Numbered from the stretch's first letter, positions 1 through 8,986 are shown. The stretch: DNA of 64,000 nucleotides from Myroides fluvii (GCF_009792295.1 NZ_CP039934.1:1260501-1324500); one strand, 5' to 3'. Translations and numbers: made by a program. The notes: a model not told the origin generated them from the sequence alone.

Positions 1-1
1 T

Positions 2-2371
2 GGATATGGAAACATTCAACACGAAGCCCAAACCTGGCAATTGGGACTCAGTGTATTCACTGAAATGGATTTAAAAAATCAATCCCTCCAACAAAATTTA
101 ACTGAAGATCAAATTAACATACTCAAACAAGCAGGAAATGACCCTACCCGTATGATGGCTCCTTCAGCTTATCGAGATACGTATTCGGAAAACAAAGTAT
201 TGTACACAAGAGAACAGGCCCCAGACGGACAGTTCTACTATGTTTTCTCAACAGATCCAGAAGCAGAACTTTATCACGTAACTTTTACTGCTGTGGGGAA
301 TAATCAAGGAGATTACGCGCTAAAAAGCACGCAATCCATTGGCCGTATTTATGAATACAGCGCCCCCATTAACGGTGTGCCACAAGGGAACTACTCACCT
401 ATTGTCAAGCTCATTGCTCCTATACAAAATACCATTGCTACAGTCAATGCGGCCTATAATCCCTCAGAAAAAACATCCATCGATCTAGAGCTGGCCTTTA
501 GCAATCACGACGCCAATCTATTCTCTTCGATGGATCAAGAAGAAAATAAAGGATGGGCTACTGCCATAAAAGGGAAACAACGCCTCTGGACCAATGACAA
601 AAGCCAGCTGAACGTTTTAACTGATGTTCAATTTATCCACAAAAATTTCCATGCATTAGAGAATTTGTTTTCTATTGAATTTGATCGGGATTGGAATTTA
701 CAATTTGCAGAAGGCAATCAGAGTTTGGTTACTGGAGGATTAGAGTTTATCATCCCCGGTAAAGCTTCGGCTACATATTTGTTTGAACAGCTCAATTTTG
801 GATCCGATTACAAGGGAAATAGACAGAATCTAACTGGAAAATGGCAAGCCAAACCTTGGATTGCACAAACACAAAACAGCGTAATGCAAGCAGATGGCTT
901 ACTAACTAAATCAACCTTTGTTCAGAGTCACTCCCAGGCAAAATATTATTGGAGCAACAACTACATAGGAACTAAACTTGATTTTGAACAAAACAAAGAA
1001 ACCAATCAGGAAACACAAGTACTAAGTCCGTTGAGTCATCGTTATTCCTCCTTAGATTTATTTGTAGGAAGAGGAGATTCGCTTGGGCAAAATATTGAAT
1101 TAGGATATCAATTTAGGCTCAATGACAGCTTGCAAAACAATCAACTGCAACGCTTTTCAAAAGCGCATACCCTTTACCTCAAATCTCAAGTATTAAAATC
1201 TGAAACAAGAGACCTAAACCTATACGCAAACTATCGCTCCGTTCGACATGAAGAGGCGAATAAACCGACAGAAAATACCATCAACAGTGTGTTGACCTAT
1301 CGCGACCAATTTTTCAAGGGATTTGTACAAGCGCATACCTTATATGAAATTAGTGCGGGAACGATTGCTCAACAAGAATTCACCTATCTAGAGGTAGAGC
1401 CTGGTCGGGGTCAATATATGTGGATAGACTACAACAACAATGGTATTCAGGAATTGGAGGAATTTGAACTCGCTCCTTATCCCGATTTAGGAAAATATGT
1501 GCGCTTATATTTGCCTAGTCAAGTCTTTTTACCAACCAATCAAAATAAATTCACCCAAACCCTTACCTTAAATCCCGCCGCTACCTGGCAAAATGCAACA
1601 GGTATTAAGCGTGTGTTAGCGTTTTTCTACAATCAAACGTCTTATAGTATCGATCGGAAAGACCTGAAAAAAGGCAATCAAATTCGACTACATCCCTTTA
1701 TCTCAGATGAAGAACAAATGGTGGGTTTACTAGAGAATTTCAACAATTACTTGTATTATAACCGCGGGAAAAAACGCCACAGCGTAACCTATATGTACAC
1801 CCAATCAAAAAGTAAGAATTTACTTTCCTTTGGTTCGACAGAAAACACCATTACAACGCATCAATTGGGGTATAACCACCTCATCCGAAAAACTTGGTTG
1901 ATTGACCTTTTGGGCAAGACAACCCAACAAGAAACGAAATCTCCTTCTTATGCAAGTAAGAATTACGAACTTCAAATTCAAGGTTTTGAAACGAAAATAT
2001 CCTATCTATTTTCCTCTCAAGCTCAAGTAGATCTCTTCTATAATTTTCAAGAAAAGAAAAACCAAACCGCCGATTTTGAAACCTTAGAGCAACATCGTCT
2101 GGGCGTATCTTTTACAGTCAATCAACTAAAATTATTCACAATGAACGGGGAGTTTTCCTTTTTTCAAAATACCTTTATGGGAAATGCCTTTTCTCCCATT
2201 GGTTATCAAATGCTAGAAGGATTGCAACCTGGAAAGAATATGACTTGGCGCTTGATGTTTCAAAAAAATCTAACAAATTACTTAGATTTGAGTCTGAACT
2301 ATCAAGGTCGAAGCAATGAATCAACCGCAACCATCCACACGGGAAGCGTGCAGTTGAGAGCGTTTTTTTAA
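2..2371 (+). CDS. Large outer-membrane barrel-like protein, 3' part
   Basis: The reading frame is open from the first bases of the window to a stop at 2369-2371, so the gene begins upstream and about 790 residues of its C-terminal part are visible. The region is rich in alternating polar and aromatic segments, many with Asn, Gln, Tyr and Trp, and ends in Phe-Phe, as outer-membrane beta-barrels do. Around 1420-1450 it encodes a DYNNNGIQ loop, an acidic Asn/Gly turn that resembles a calcium-binding loop, followed by a Glu-rich strand. I recall similar large conserved proteins of unknown function in Bacteroidota, but I cannot name a family. Downstream is a decayed 8-bp repeat array. The coding call is certain; the barrel assignment is inference. 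Confidence 0.75.
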   Translation, partial: GYGNIQHEAQTWQLGLSVFTEMDLKNQSLQQNLTEDQINILKQAGNDPTRMMAPSAYRDTYSENKVLYTREQAPDGQFYYVFSTDPEAELYHVTFTAVGNNQGDYALKSTQSIGRIYEYSAPINGVPQGNYSPIVKLIAPIQNTIATVNAAYNPSEKTSIDLELAFSNHDANLFSSMDQEENKGWATAIKGKQRLWTNDKSQLNVLTDVQFIHKNFHALENLFSIEFDRDWNLQFAEGNQSLVTGGLEFIIPGKASATYLFEQLNFGSDYKGNRQNLTGKWQAKPWIAQTQNSVMQADGLLTKSTFVQSHSQAKYYWSNNYIGTKLDFEQNKETNQETQVLSPLSHRYSSLDLFVGRGDSLGQNIELGYQFRLNDSLQNNQLQRFSKAHTLYLKSQVLKSETRDLNLYANYRSVRHEEANKPTENTINSVLTYRDQFFKGFVQAHTLYEISAGTIAQQEFTYLEVEPGRGQYMWIDYNNNGIQELEEFELAPYPDLGKYVRLYLPSQVFLPTNQNKFTQTLTLNPAATWQNATGIKRVLAFFYNQTSYSIDRKDLKKGNQIRLHPFISDEEQMVGLLENFNNYLYYNRGKKRHSVTYMYTQSKSKNLLSFGSTENTITTHQLGYNHLIRKTWLIDLLGKTTQQETKSPSYASKNYELQIQGFETKISYLFSSQAQVDLFYNFQEKKNQTADFETLEQHRLGVSFTVNQLKLFTMNGEFSFFQNTFMGNAFSPIGYQMLEGLQPGKNMTWRLMFQKNLTNYLDLSLNYQGRSNESTATIHTGSVQLRAFF

Positions 2372-2384
2372 GTGAGGATGAGGG

Positions 2385-2464
2385 GTGAGATGATGAGGGG
2401 ATGTGAAGGTGTGATGATGAGAGGGTAAGGCGATATGAAGGTGTAGTGATGAGAAGGTGTGGCA
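2385..2464 (+). repeat. Degenerate 8-bp tandem repeat array
   Basis: Ten consecutive 8-base units can be laid out without gaps from 2385: GTGAGATG, ATGAGGGG, ATGTGAAG, GTGTGATG, ATGAGAGG, GTAAGGCG, ATATGAAG, GTGTAGTG, ATGAGAAG, GTGTGGCA. Similar but phase-slipped sequence precedes it from about 2372. The units match those of the longer array at 34153-34400, on the same strand, but with more substitutions. The array lies directly after the stop of the barrel-like gene. Its function is unknown. Confidence 0.75.
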
Positions 2465-2581
2465 AAGGCAATTTGCCCAGTAACTGTCACTTCTCTTTTC
2501 TCACAAAAATTGAGATTATAAAATTAGGACTAGAAACTAAACCGTGCACTGTAAACTGTTCACCGTAAACTATAAACCACC
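2465..2581. other. Intergenic spacer with TAAACT-type short repeats
   Basis: Between the repeat array and the 2H phosphoesterase there is no gene. The last 35 bases contain three imperfect copies of a short motif (CTGTAAACTGTT, CCGTAAACT, TATAAAC). No clear promoter box was found. Confidence 0.5.
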
Positions 2582-3145
2582 ATGTATAGCGATAAATATT
2601 CCCTTTGTTTTCAGCCAGATGCTACCTTGATTGAGCAAGTCAAAGTCATGAAATTACAACTGGGGGATGCCATTGGTTGGTATAACAGTAAAAATTCCCT
2701 CGCGCATTTAACGATTGCTGAATTTCAAGCGAGTGAAAAGGATATTGAGCGCATGCATCAACAGATACTGCGTTGTTGTTCGGGATTTACTCCTGTAGAA
2801 ACCCATCTATCTTCTTTTGGTACTTACCCCAATGGCACTTTTTTCTTGGAAGTGGATGCCATTGCCAAACCCCAGTTAAAGGCCTATGCACAAAAATTAT
2901 TTCAGACCTTACAGTTGAAAAATGCATACAAATGTACAGATCCCCATTTGTCCATTGGACGCAAACTAGATGAAACTAAAATTCAACAAGCGCATGCCTT
3001 ATTTGAAAAACCTAACCTTTCTTTCTGTTGTGATTTAATTGTTCTTCGTCGCCTCAATATGGAGCGTCGACAGTTTGATAACATCAGCCACTATCCCTTT
3101 TTATCGCAACCGATAGAAGAAGACCTTCAATTAACACTATTTTAA
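2582..3145 (+). CDS. 2H phosphoesterase / 2'-5' RNA ligase-like protein
   Basis: This is a 187-residue cytoplasmic protein without a signal peptide. It carries the two His-x-Thr/Ser-hydrophobic motifs that define the 2H phosphoesterase superfamily: HLTI at residue 42 and HLSI at residue 122, about 80 residues apart as is usual for the bilobed fold. The two histidines would activate water or a nucleotide 2'-OH on 2',5'- or cyclic phosphodiesters. Members include 2'-5' RNA ligase (ThpR), cyclic phosphodiesterases and LigT-like enzymes; the natural substrate cannot be told from sequence. The start follows 210 bases of non-coding sequence. The family is well supported, the reaction is open. Confidence 0.82.
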   Translation: MYSDKYSLCFQPDATLIEQVKVMKLQLGDAIGWYNSKNSLAHLTIAEFQASEKDIERMHQQILRCCSGFTPVETHLSSFGTYPNGTFFLEVDAIAKPQLKAYAQKLFQTLQLKNAYKCTDPHLSIGRKLDETKIQQAHALFEKPNLSFCCDLIVLRRLNMERRQFDNISHYPFLSQPIEEDLQLTLF

Positions 3146-3206
3146 AATACAGATCTTTATTGTTTTCTTTTTGACAAATGACAAGTTCTATTTTTCATTT
3201 TTTCCT

Positions 3207-3214
3207 TATTTTTG
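3207..3214 (+). promoter_or_regulatory. -7 box (TATTTTTG) of csaA
   Basis: It matches the Bacteroidota -7 consensus TAnnTTTG and lies 21 bases before the csaA start codon. No TTTG or TTG is seen at the expected -33 distance. Confidence 0.4.
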
Positions 3215-3235
3215 AGTTTACACAAAACTTAAATT

Positions 3236-3586
3236 ATGGAAAACAGCAACAATAATACACTGACGTGGGATGAGTTTATGAAAGTTGAAATGCGCGTTGG
3301 TACGATTATTCAAGCCGAAGAATTCAAAGAAGTTCGCAATCCTGCTTACAAATTAGTGGTTGATTTTGGTGAGGAACTTGGTTTGAGAAAAACATCAGCT
3401 CAAATTACCAAATTATATACCACTGAAGAGTTAATAGGCAAACAAGTGATTGCTGTGGTAAACTTCCCTCCAAAGCAAATTGCCAATATTATGAGTGAAT
3501 GTTTGGTAATGGGTGCTGTAGAAGGAAAAGAAGTTACCCTAATGAGTTTAGACAAACCGGTGAAAAACGGGTTGAGAATAGGATAA
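3236..3586 (+). CDS. CsaA-like tRNA-binding protein
   Basis: This is a 116-residue stand-alone tRNA-binding domain of the OB-fold type. The signature is MRVGTIIQAEEF near residue 20, then a KTSAQI segment, IGKQVIAVVNF, and CLVMGA near the end, the same order as in the C-terminal domain of MetG. CsaA proteins are homodimers that bind tRNA and were described as chaperone-like in Bacillus; the role in Bacteroidota is not settled. It is a single-gene unit with its own -7 box and ends in a terminator shared with the convergent DUF2891 gene. A homologous module sits at the C terminus of metG about 5 kb downstream. Confidence 0.88.
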   Translation: MENSNNNTLTWDEFMKVEMRVGTIIQAEEFKEVRNPAYKLVVDFGEELGLRKTSAQITKLYTTEELIGKQVIAVVNFPPKQIANIMSECLVMGAVEGKEVTLMSLDKPVKNGLRIG

Positions 3587-3618
3587 AAAAAAGGTTTCGC
3601 CTGCGAAACCTTTTTTTT
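3585..3618. terminator. Bidirectional intrinsic terminator
   Basis: AAGGTTTCGC (3591-3600) pairs with GCGAAACCTT (3603-3612) around a 2-base loop, with A-tract and T-tract flanks on both sides. It serves the convergent csaA and DUF2891 genes. Confidence 0.88.
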
Positions 3619-3619
3619 G

Positions 3620-4723
3620 TTATTGATGGAGCAAAGCATATAAAGCAAAAGTACCTAACCAATGGCTACCCATATAGTCATCATTGGTAATATTGCCAAA
3701 GGAAGATTCAAAATGCTGCTTTCCAATCCCTTTAAGATGCGTTAATTCTGGTAATTTCTTTGCTAAATCACTCAAACAAGTAGCTCTACTGAAATTCAAT
3801 CCATCCAAGTGAACCAAATGTCCATCGGTACGATCAGACACCTTTCCTACTTCCAATTGGAAGTCGGGTTGGAATAAATCAGGTAAAAATGCCGTTAACC
3901 AAGATCTAAATGCGGCTGTATCTAAAATCTTACTCATTAATCGCGCCTCTTCTAAACAAGGAGATAAAAAATCGTGTCCACTAGGTTCAAAAGCTAGATT
4001 GCAATTGGCGTCTTTCACATATAAGCGATTTGCCGTTTCAGTGAGTAACTGTTCAAAGTCTGTTTCTTTCATTAATCGCGCATATTCTAAAGACAGCGAT
4101 AATCCATACGCGGTATTATCATGTGTTCCCGTTCGAATAGGATAATTCAGATTGGGAAGATAGGTTTCGTAACGCTCCATTAATACCTTTGCTAAAGGTT
4201 TTAAGAGTTCCGCCCAACGTTGAGCATCCTCATCTTCCCAAGTAGCTAAAGCACCGTGCAATTGGAACAACCAGGCCCATCCATAAGTGCGCTCAAAGGT
4301 TTTGTTGTTGGGATCATCAAAAAATGCCAATTCTACTTGTACATTTTCCGCTGTAATCAACAAATTCAGGCGTTGGCGAATCTGGTGTGCTTCATCGAGT
4401 GCAGGAAAGCGCTTCATCAGTTCGATAATCGACCAATACCCGTGTACTGCCGAATGCCAATCAAAACAGCCATAAAAAACAGGGCGCAATTGTTTAGGCG
4501 TTTTTAAATCAGCATCAGCCCCTAATACTTGTCCCAATTTATTTGGATATTCTTGTTCGATACAATGCAAAGGCAAAGCAATTATTTTCTCCGCTTCCTT
4601 GATACTCAACGGCAAAGGGGCTACTTCCTCCACAGCTGTCCTAACGTGCTCCTCTCCTTTTTTTTCCTTAGGCGTACATCCCAAAAACAATCCTGCTAGG
4701 ATACCCAAACTAATTTTTCTCAT
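3620..4723 (-). CDS. DUF2891 family lipoprotein
   Basis: This 367-residue protein begins with a lipoprotein signal peptide (hydrophobic stretch LGILAGLFLG, then Cys16). The mature part looks alpha-helical with many Trp, His and Leu residues, for example FYGCFDWHSAVHGYW near residue 85 and TYGWAWLFQLHGAL near residue 146. I recognise this as DUF2891, whose repeated helices recall alpha/alpha-toroid glycosidase folds; no activity is known to me. The acidic and basic residues after the cysteine fit export to the outer membrane. It is a single gene, convergent with csaA. The family call is good, the function unknown. Confidence 0.8.
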   Translation of the reverse strand: MRKISLGILAGLFLGCTPKEKKGEEHVRTAVEEVAPLPLSIKEAEKIIALPLHCIEQEYPNKLGQVLGADADLKTPKQLRPVFYGCFDWHSAVHGYWSIIELMKRFPALDEAHQIRQRLNLLITAENVQVELAFFDDPNNKTFERTYGWAWLFQLHGALATWEDEDAQRWAELLKPLAKVLMERYETYLPNLNYPIRTGTHDNTAYGLSLSLEYARLMKETDFEQLLTETANRLYVKDANCNLAFEPSGHDFLSPCLEEARLMSKILDTAAFRSWLTAFLPDLFQPDFQLEVGKVSDRTDGHLVHLDGLNFSRATCLSDLAKKLPELTHLKGIGKQHFESSFGNITNDDYMGSHWLGTFALYALLHQ

Positions 4724-4872
4724 GAATTTACTTTTATGCTCTAATGTAGGGATTATTTGAAAATAAAGACTTTAAAAAATTGAATTTTCCAATCCTATAT
4801 AGTTGGAATCACACTCTTAATAAACTGATATTCTATTTCTTACAAAAAACAAATGGGAATAAAATTAATGTA

Positions 4873-4901
4873 TTGTAACCTCTTACTTTTTTGTACATTT
4901 G
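4873..4901 (+). promoter_or_regulatory. Promoter of the 4911 lipoprotein gene
   Basis: TTG at 4873-4875, 18 bases, then TACATTTG at 4894-4901, a close match to the Bacteroidota -33/-7 promoter. The start codon is at 4911, so the transcript leader would be only a few bases long. Confidence 0.65.
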
Positions 4902-4910
4902 AAATAAAAA

Positions 4911-5477
4911 ATGCAAAAATTCATCGTATCATTTGTAGGCTTATTTTTAGTGGCTCTCACAATAAGTTCTTGTGATAATAAATCGCTAAATTCCTCTAAA
5001 GCCCTTAGTGCAATCGAATCGTACATGGAAACGCAACCCATATACGAGAGTACCACATTCACTGTTGGAGAAACGAAATTGAGAAAGAAAAAAGACGCTG
5101 AGTTGATTGAACGCTACCAACAATTATCAGATGAAGGATATCTAAATCTCGCTGATTTCACGGCAAAAAAACGCTTTCTTTCCAAAGACAGTATCTGGCA
5201 AGGAACGATTAAGTTAACGGAGAAATCTCACCCTTACGTATTAGAGCAGAAAGGCAATAAAATAAGAATTAAAACCATTGAATACTTGGTAGACAAAGAC
5301 AATGGCTTTCAATTGGATGCTAAAGGTAAAAAATCAGCAACAGCAACAGTGATGTTAAAGAAAAACCCAACGCCTTTTCACTTTCTAAAAGAGGATAAAT
5401 CTCCACATACGGAGTTTATAACGAAGAAATTTAAAATGAAGTACGCAGAAGAAACCGGTTGGAGAATTACAAACTAA
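4911..5477 (+). CDS. Hypothetical lipoprotein
   Basis: This 188-residue protein has a signal peptide ending in TISSC with the lipid-anchored cysteine at residue 21. The mature part is highly charged, with many Lys, and has a predicted mixed beta content (KIRIKTIEYLVD, ATATVMLKKN). I do not recognise a family. It is the first gene of a cluster that continues with a membrane protein 4 bases downstream, so the two are probably co-transcribed from the promoter at 4873-4901. Confidence 0.75.
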   Translation: MQKFIVSFVGLFLVALTISSCDNKSLNSSKALSAIESYMETQPIYESTTFTVGETKLRKKKDAELIERYQQLSDEGYLNLADFTAKKRFLSKDSIWQGTIKLTEKSHPYVLEQKGNKIRIKTIEYLVDKDNGFQLDAKGKKSATATVMLKKNPTPFHFLKEDKSPHTEFITKKFKMKYAEETGWRITN

Positions 5478-5481
5478 ACAA

Positions 5482-5940
5482 ATGGGGAAAAATATTTTCA
5501 TTTTAATTTTGATACAAGGCCTCATGGCCGTGTTAATGGCTTTTATGATTTCCAAAATGTCTTTCATGGGACGCATGGGCATCACGTTTTTATATCGGGA
5601 ATATCTCGTTCTAAAGTCGCCTTGGAAAACAGCGGCGCTCATTTTTTGCGTTCAGCTTTTTCTCCTTGTGATTTTGGCCTTTTTCAAGTATTTTACACCG
5701 GCAAAAATTGCCAATGCACTAGCTATTTTTACTATTTTCGTAGGACTTGGCGCAGCTTACTTCACCTATCTCGATTTTACAACAACCTCACACAAGTATA
5801 TGAAAAGCAATTTTCACCTGGGGGTTTATCTGTTTTGGGTGGCTTGGATTTTTTCAGCAATTTTCTTTCTTTTTTTAAAGAAAAAGAAAGTCACCTTGAC
5901 TAATTTAGAGGGATCGACACCAAATCCAGAAACAAAATAA
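5482..5940 (+). CDS. Small integral membrane protein, unknown function
   Basis: This 152-residue protein shows four hydrophobic segments: about residues 3-25, 45-68, 75-95 and 113-133, followed by a Lys-rich tail (LKKKKV). The layout suggests a four-helix inner-membrane protein with a cytoplasmic C terminus. No motif of a known transporter or enzyme was seen. It starts 4 bases after the stop of the upstream lipoprotein gene, so translation is probably coupled. Confidence 0.75.
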   Translation: MGKNIFILILIQGLMAVLMAFMISKMSFMGRMGITFLYREYLVLKSPWKTAALIFCVQLFLLVILAFFKYFTPAKIANALAIFTIFVGLGAAYFTYLDFTTTSHKYMKSNFHLGVYLFWVAWIFSAIFFLFLKKKKVTLTNLEGSTPNPETK

Positions 5941-5967
5941 TTCAGTACTAGTAAATAAACGGTTTTT

Positions 5968-6210
5968 ATGAGAGCATTACCTATATTTTTGATATTCACT
6001 CTTGCGCTTGGTTTGGCAAGTTGCACAGATAAAAGCAAAGAAACAGCAGAACCACAGCGCATCAAACTAGAACAAAATCAAACGGAAACAAAACCCGTTC
6101 AAATTCCCATGCACGGAACCAGAGAAAACAGTTCTTCAGGGATGACCTCTTTCAAAATCAAAGAGGATATGAAAGAAAATGTTGAACCAAAAAATAACAA
6201 ACAAGAATAA
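5968..6210 (+). CDS. Small lipoprotein, 80 residues
   Basis: The protein has a signal peptide (IFLIFTLALGLAS) and a lipobox cysteine at residue 19. The remaining 61 residues are hydrophilic and low in complexity, with many Glu, Lys, Gln and Thr and no predicted folded core. It lies 27 bases after the membrane protein gene and probably belongs to the same transcript. The short length and biased composition make this the least certain gene of the cluster, although the clear signal peptide favours a real one. Confidence 0.62.
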   Translation: MRALPIFLIFTLALGLASCTDKSKETAEPQRIKLEQNQTETKPVQIPMHGTRENSSSGMTSFKIKEDMKENVEPKNNKQE

Positions 6211-6282
6211 GGTTTTAACACCCTACTTTGTTGTAATTGATAAAAAATTGTTAAGTTTACTTATCAAACCAATAGGCTAATC

Positions 6283-6750
6283 ATGAAAAATTATTTAGTT
6301 GCGTTATCAACGCTATTACTCTTAGGCTTAACTGCTTGTAAAGATACTGGAAAAGCACCCTCAAATGTAACGATTGATGGAGCTACTACAGAACAAACTG
6401 CTACACCAACTGATGGACAAGCAACACCTGGTCAAAGTACACCAGCAACAGCAAACGAAGGTGCCGTAGCGAGTAATATCAATCCAGCTCATGGACAACC
6501 GGGGCACCGTTGTGATATTCCAGTAGGAGCACCGTTAGATACGCCTCCTGGAGGTGGTAATGCGATGCAAGCGGCTCCACAACCAGCAACTTCTGGTCAA
6601 GGGCAACCGTTCTTAGTCAATGATGATGCTAAAAACCGCATCATACAAGAACAAGGAAAACCAGCAACGGCAAATAGTGGAAAAATCAATCCTCCACACG
6701 GACAACCAGGACATAGCTGTGAAACTCCAGTGGGACAACCACTACCATAA
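6283..6750 (+). CDS. Lipoprotein with two HGQPGH-x-C motifs
   Basis: This 155-residue protein has a signal peptide and lipobox cysteine at residue 19. A Thr/Ala/Gly/Gln/Pro-rich linker follows. A motif then occurs twice: residues 66-86 (INPAHGQPGHRC and a DIPVGAPL tail) and residues 135-155 at the extreme C terminus (INPPHGQPGHSC and an ETPVGQPL tail). Each copy holds two His and one Cys in a fixed Pro/Gly frame, which could bind a metal ion; that is inference. I recall the same motif ending other small Bacteroidota proteins, without a known function. A strong terminator follows. Confidence 0.78.
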   Translation: MKNYLVALSTLLLLGLTACKDTGKAPSNVTIDGATTEQTATPTDGQATPGQSTPATANEGAVASNINPAHGQPGHRCDIPVGAPLDTPPGGGNAMQAAPQPATSGQGQPFLVNDDAKNRIIQEQGKPATANSGKINPPHGQPGHSCETPVGQPLP

Positions 6751-6780
6751 TGTAGTTATTTTATTATTTAATATCCGTAT

Positions 6781-6814
6781 AAAAAGGCGAAATCGATTCG
6801 ATTTCGCCTTTTTT
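6781..6814 (+). terminator. Intrinsic terminator after the HGQPGH lipoprotein
   Basis: AAAAAGGCGAAATCG (6781-6795) pairs with its complement at 6799-6813 around a 3-base loop, followed by T residues. It ends the 4911-6750 cluster. Confidence 0.9.
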
Positions 6815-6885
6815 GTTGTCTAATTCGCCCTAAAAGAAGAAAAAAACACAACAAAATAATCCATTCAACTTCCAGCAATATTGTT

Positions 6886-6893
6886 TATTTTTG
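6886..6893 (+). promoter_or_regulatory. -7 box (TATTTTTG) of metG
   Basis: A TAnnTTTG match 32 bases before the metG start. No convincing -33 TTTG. Confidence 0.45.
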
Positions 6894-6925
6894 CAATCTT
6901 ATTAATTTCATATAGAATATAGTTT

Positions 6926-8986
6926 ATGATACAAGATCCGAAGAGATATACGCTAACTGCGGCATTGCCTTATACCAATGGGCCAATCCATATTGGACAC
7001 CTAGCAGGTGTTTATGTTCCAGCTGATATTTATGCTCGATTCTTGCGAATGCAAGGCAAAGATGTTGCCTTCATCTGTGGAAGCGACGAACACGGGGTGG
7101 CTATTTCTATGAAAGCGAAAAAAGAAGGTATTACCCCTCAACAGGTAATCGATAAATACAACGGCATTATCAAACAATCTTTTGAAGACTTTGGTATTTC
7201 TTTTGACAACTATTCTCGTACATCTTCGTCTATTCACCATCAAACAGCTTCTGAATTTTTCAAGAAACTGCACAACGAAGGTAAATTTATTGAAGAGGTT
7301 ACTGAGCAATTATACGATGAGCAAGCACAACAATTCTTGGCTGACCGTTTTGTAACGGGAACTTGTCCGAAATGTGCGAATGAAGAAGCGTATGGAGACC
7401 AATGTGAAAAATGTGGTACTTCGTTAAATGCTACGGATTTAATTAATCCTAAATCGACCCTTACAGGAAGTAAACCGATTTTAAAAGCAACTAAACACTG
7501 GTTTTTACCTCTAGATCAATACGACGGATTCTTGCGTGAGTGGATCTTAGAAGGACACAAAAACGATTGGAAGCCCAATGTGTATGGACAAGTAAAATCA
7601 TGGTTAGATGATGGTCTAAAACCGCGCGCGGTAACGCGTGATTTGGATTGGGGTATTCCTGTTCCTGTTGCAGGAGCAGACGGAAAAGTATTATACGTGT
7701 GGTTTGATGCTCCTATCGGATACATTTCCTCGACGAAAGAATGGGCACAACGCGTCGGTAAAGATTGGGAACCGTATTGGAAATCCGAAGATACTAAATT
7801 GGTTCACTTCATCGGAAAAGACAATATTGTATTCCACTGTGTTATTTTCCCTGCCATGTTAAAGGCAGAAGGAAGTTATATCTTACCAGATAATGTACCA
7901 GCCAACGAGTTCTTGAACTTAGAAGGAAACAAATTATCTACGTCTAAAAACTGGGCGGTTTGGTTACACGAGTACTTGGAAGATTTTCCTGGAAAACAAG
8001 ATGTATTGCGTTATGCCTTAACCGCAAATGCACCCGAAACAAAAGACAATGACTTTACATGGAAGGATTTCCAAGCGAGAAATAACAACGAATTAGTGGC
8101 TATTTTTGGAAACTTCATCAACCGTGTCGTGGTATTAACGAATAAGTATTACAACGGGGTAGTTCCACAACCACATGCATTTTCTGATGTGGATATTGCT
8201 ACGTTACAAGAATTAAGAGCCTATCCAGCCGTAATTGAAAGTTCAATCGATCGTTACCGTTTCAGAGAGGCTTTGGGTGAAGTGATGAATGTGGCTCGTT
8301 TAGGAAATAAATACTTGGCAGATGAAGAACCTTGGAAGTTAATCAAGGAAGATGCGGATCGCGTACAAACACAAATGTATGTGGCTTTGCAAATTGCTGC
8401 GGCGTTAAGTACGTTAGCTGAGCCTTTCTTGCCATTTACAGCGACAAAATTAAAATCGATCTTGCGCTTAGAAACACCAATCGCTTGGTCTGCTGTTGAA
8501 ATTGATCAACCATTAATTCAACATGGACACCAAATTGGCGAAGCTGAATTGTTATTTGCTAAGATTGAAGACGAAGAGGTTCAAAAGCAATTGGATCGTT
8601 TAGAAGCATCTAAACAAGCAAATAAAGCAGCAAATGCTGTAGTGGAGTCCCAAAAAGAAACCGCTACCTATGACGATTTTGCTACATTGGATTTACGTGT
8701 AGGAACGATTGTAGAAGCAGAAAAAATGCCAAAAGCAAACAAGCTTTTAGTCTTAAAAGTAGATACGGGATTGGACGTGAGAACGATTGTATCGGGAATT
8801 GCAGAACATTTCAAACCAGAAGAGATCATCGGAAAACGCGTAACCGTGTTAGCAAACTTAGCACCAAGAGCTCTACGTGGGGTAGAAAGTCAAGGGATGA
8901 TTTTAATGACGGAAGACGCCAATGGTAAATTGGTATTCGTCAACCCAGATGAAGAGGGTGTACAAAACGGAGCAACGATTAATTAA
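6926..8986 (+). CDS. metG: Methionyl-tRNA synthetase
   Basis: This cytoplasmic enzyme charges tRNA-Met with methionine using ATP. The 686 residues contain the class I HIGH motif at residues 22-25, a zinc knuckle with CPKC and CEKC pairs near residues 148-164, and the KMSKS counterpart KLSTSK near residue 336. The anticodon-binding helical domain follows. The last 100 or so residues form an OB-fold tRNA-binding domain ([29 protein letters not shown]) joined by an Ala/Lys/Glu-rich linker. This is the long, dimeric form of MetG. It is a single transcription unit with its own -7 box and terminator. Confidence 0.98.
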   Translation: MIQDPKRYTLTAALPYTNGPIHIGHLAGVYVPADIYARFLRMQGKDVAFICGSDEHGVAISMKAKKEGITPQQVIDKYNGIIKQSFEDFGISFDNYSRTSSSIHHQTASEFFKKLHNEGKFIEEVTEQLYDEQAQQFLADRFVTGTCPKCANEEAYGDQCEKCGTSLNATDLINPKSTLTGSKPILKATKHWFLPLDQYDGFLREWILEGHKNDWKPNVYGQVKSWLDDGLKPRAVTRDLDWGIPVPVAGADGKVLYVWFDAPIGYISSTKEWAQRVGKDWEPYWKSEDTKLVHFIGKDNIVFHCVIFPAMLKAEGSYILPDNVPANEFLNLEGNKLSTSKNWAVWLHEYLEDFPGKQDVLRYALTANAPETKDNDFTWKDFQARNNNELVAIFGNFINRVVVLTNKYYNGVVPQPHAFSDVDIATLQELRAYPAVIESSIDRYRFREALGEVMNVARLGNKYLADEEPWKLIKEDADRVQTQMYVALQIAAALSTLAEPFLPFTATKLKSILRLETPIAWSAVEIDQPLIQHGHQIGEAELLFAKIEDEEVQKQLDRLEASKQANKAANAVVESQKETATYDDFATLDLRVGTIVEAEKMPKANKLLVLKVDTGLDVRTIVSGIAEHFKPEEIIGKRVTVLANLAPRALRGVESQGMILMTEDANGKLVFVNPDEEGVQNGATIN

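Noticed and set aside
2175..2471. 98-residue minus-strand frame
   Set aside because: It lies over the end of the barrel-like gene and the decayed 8-bp array, and its N-terminal part by transcription order is repeat-derived. No signal peptide or family match.
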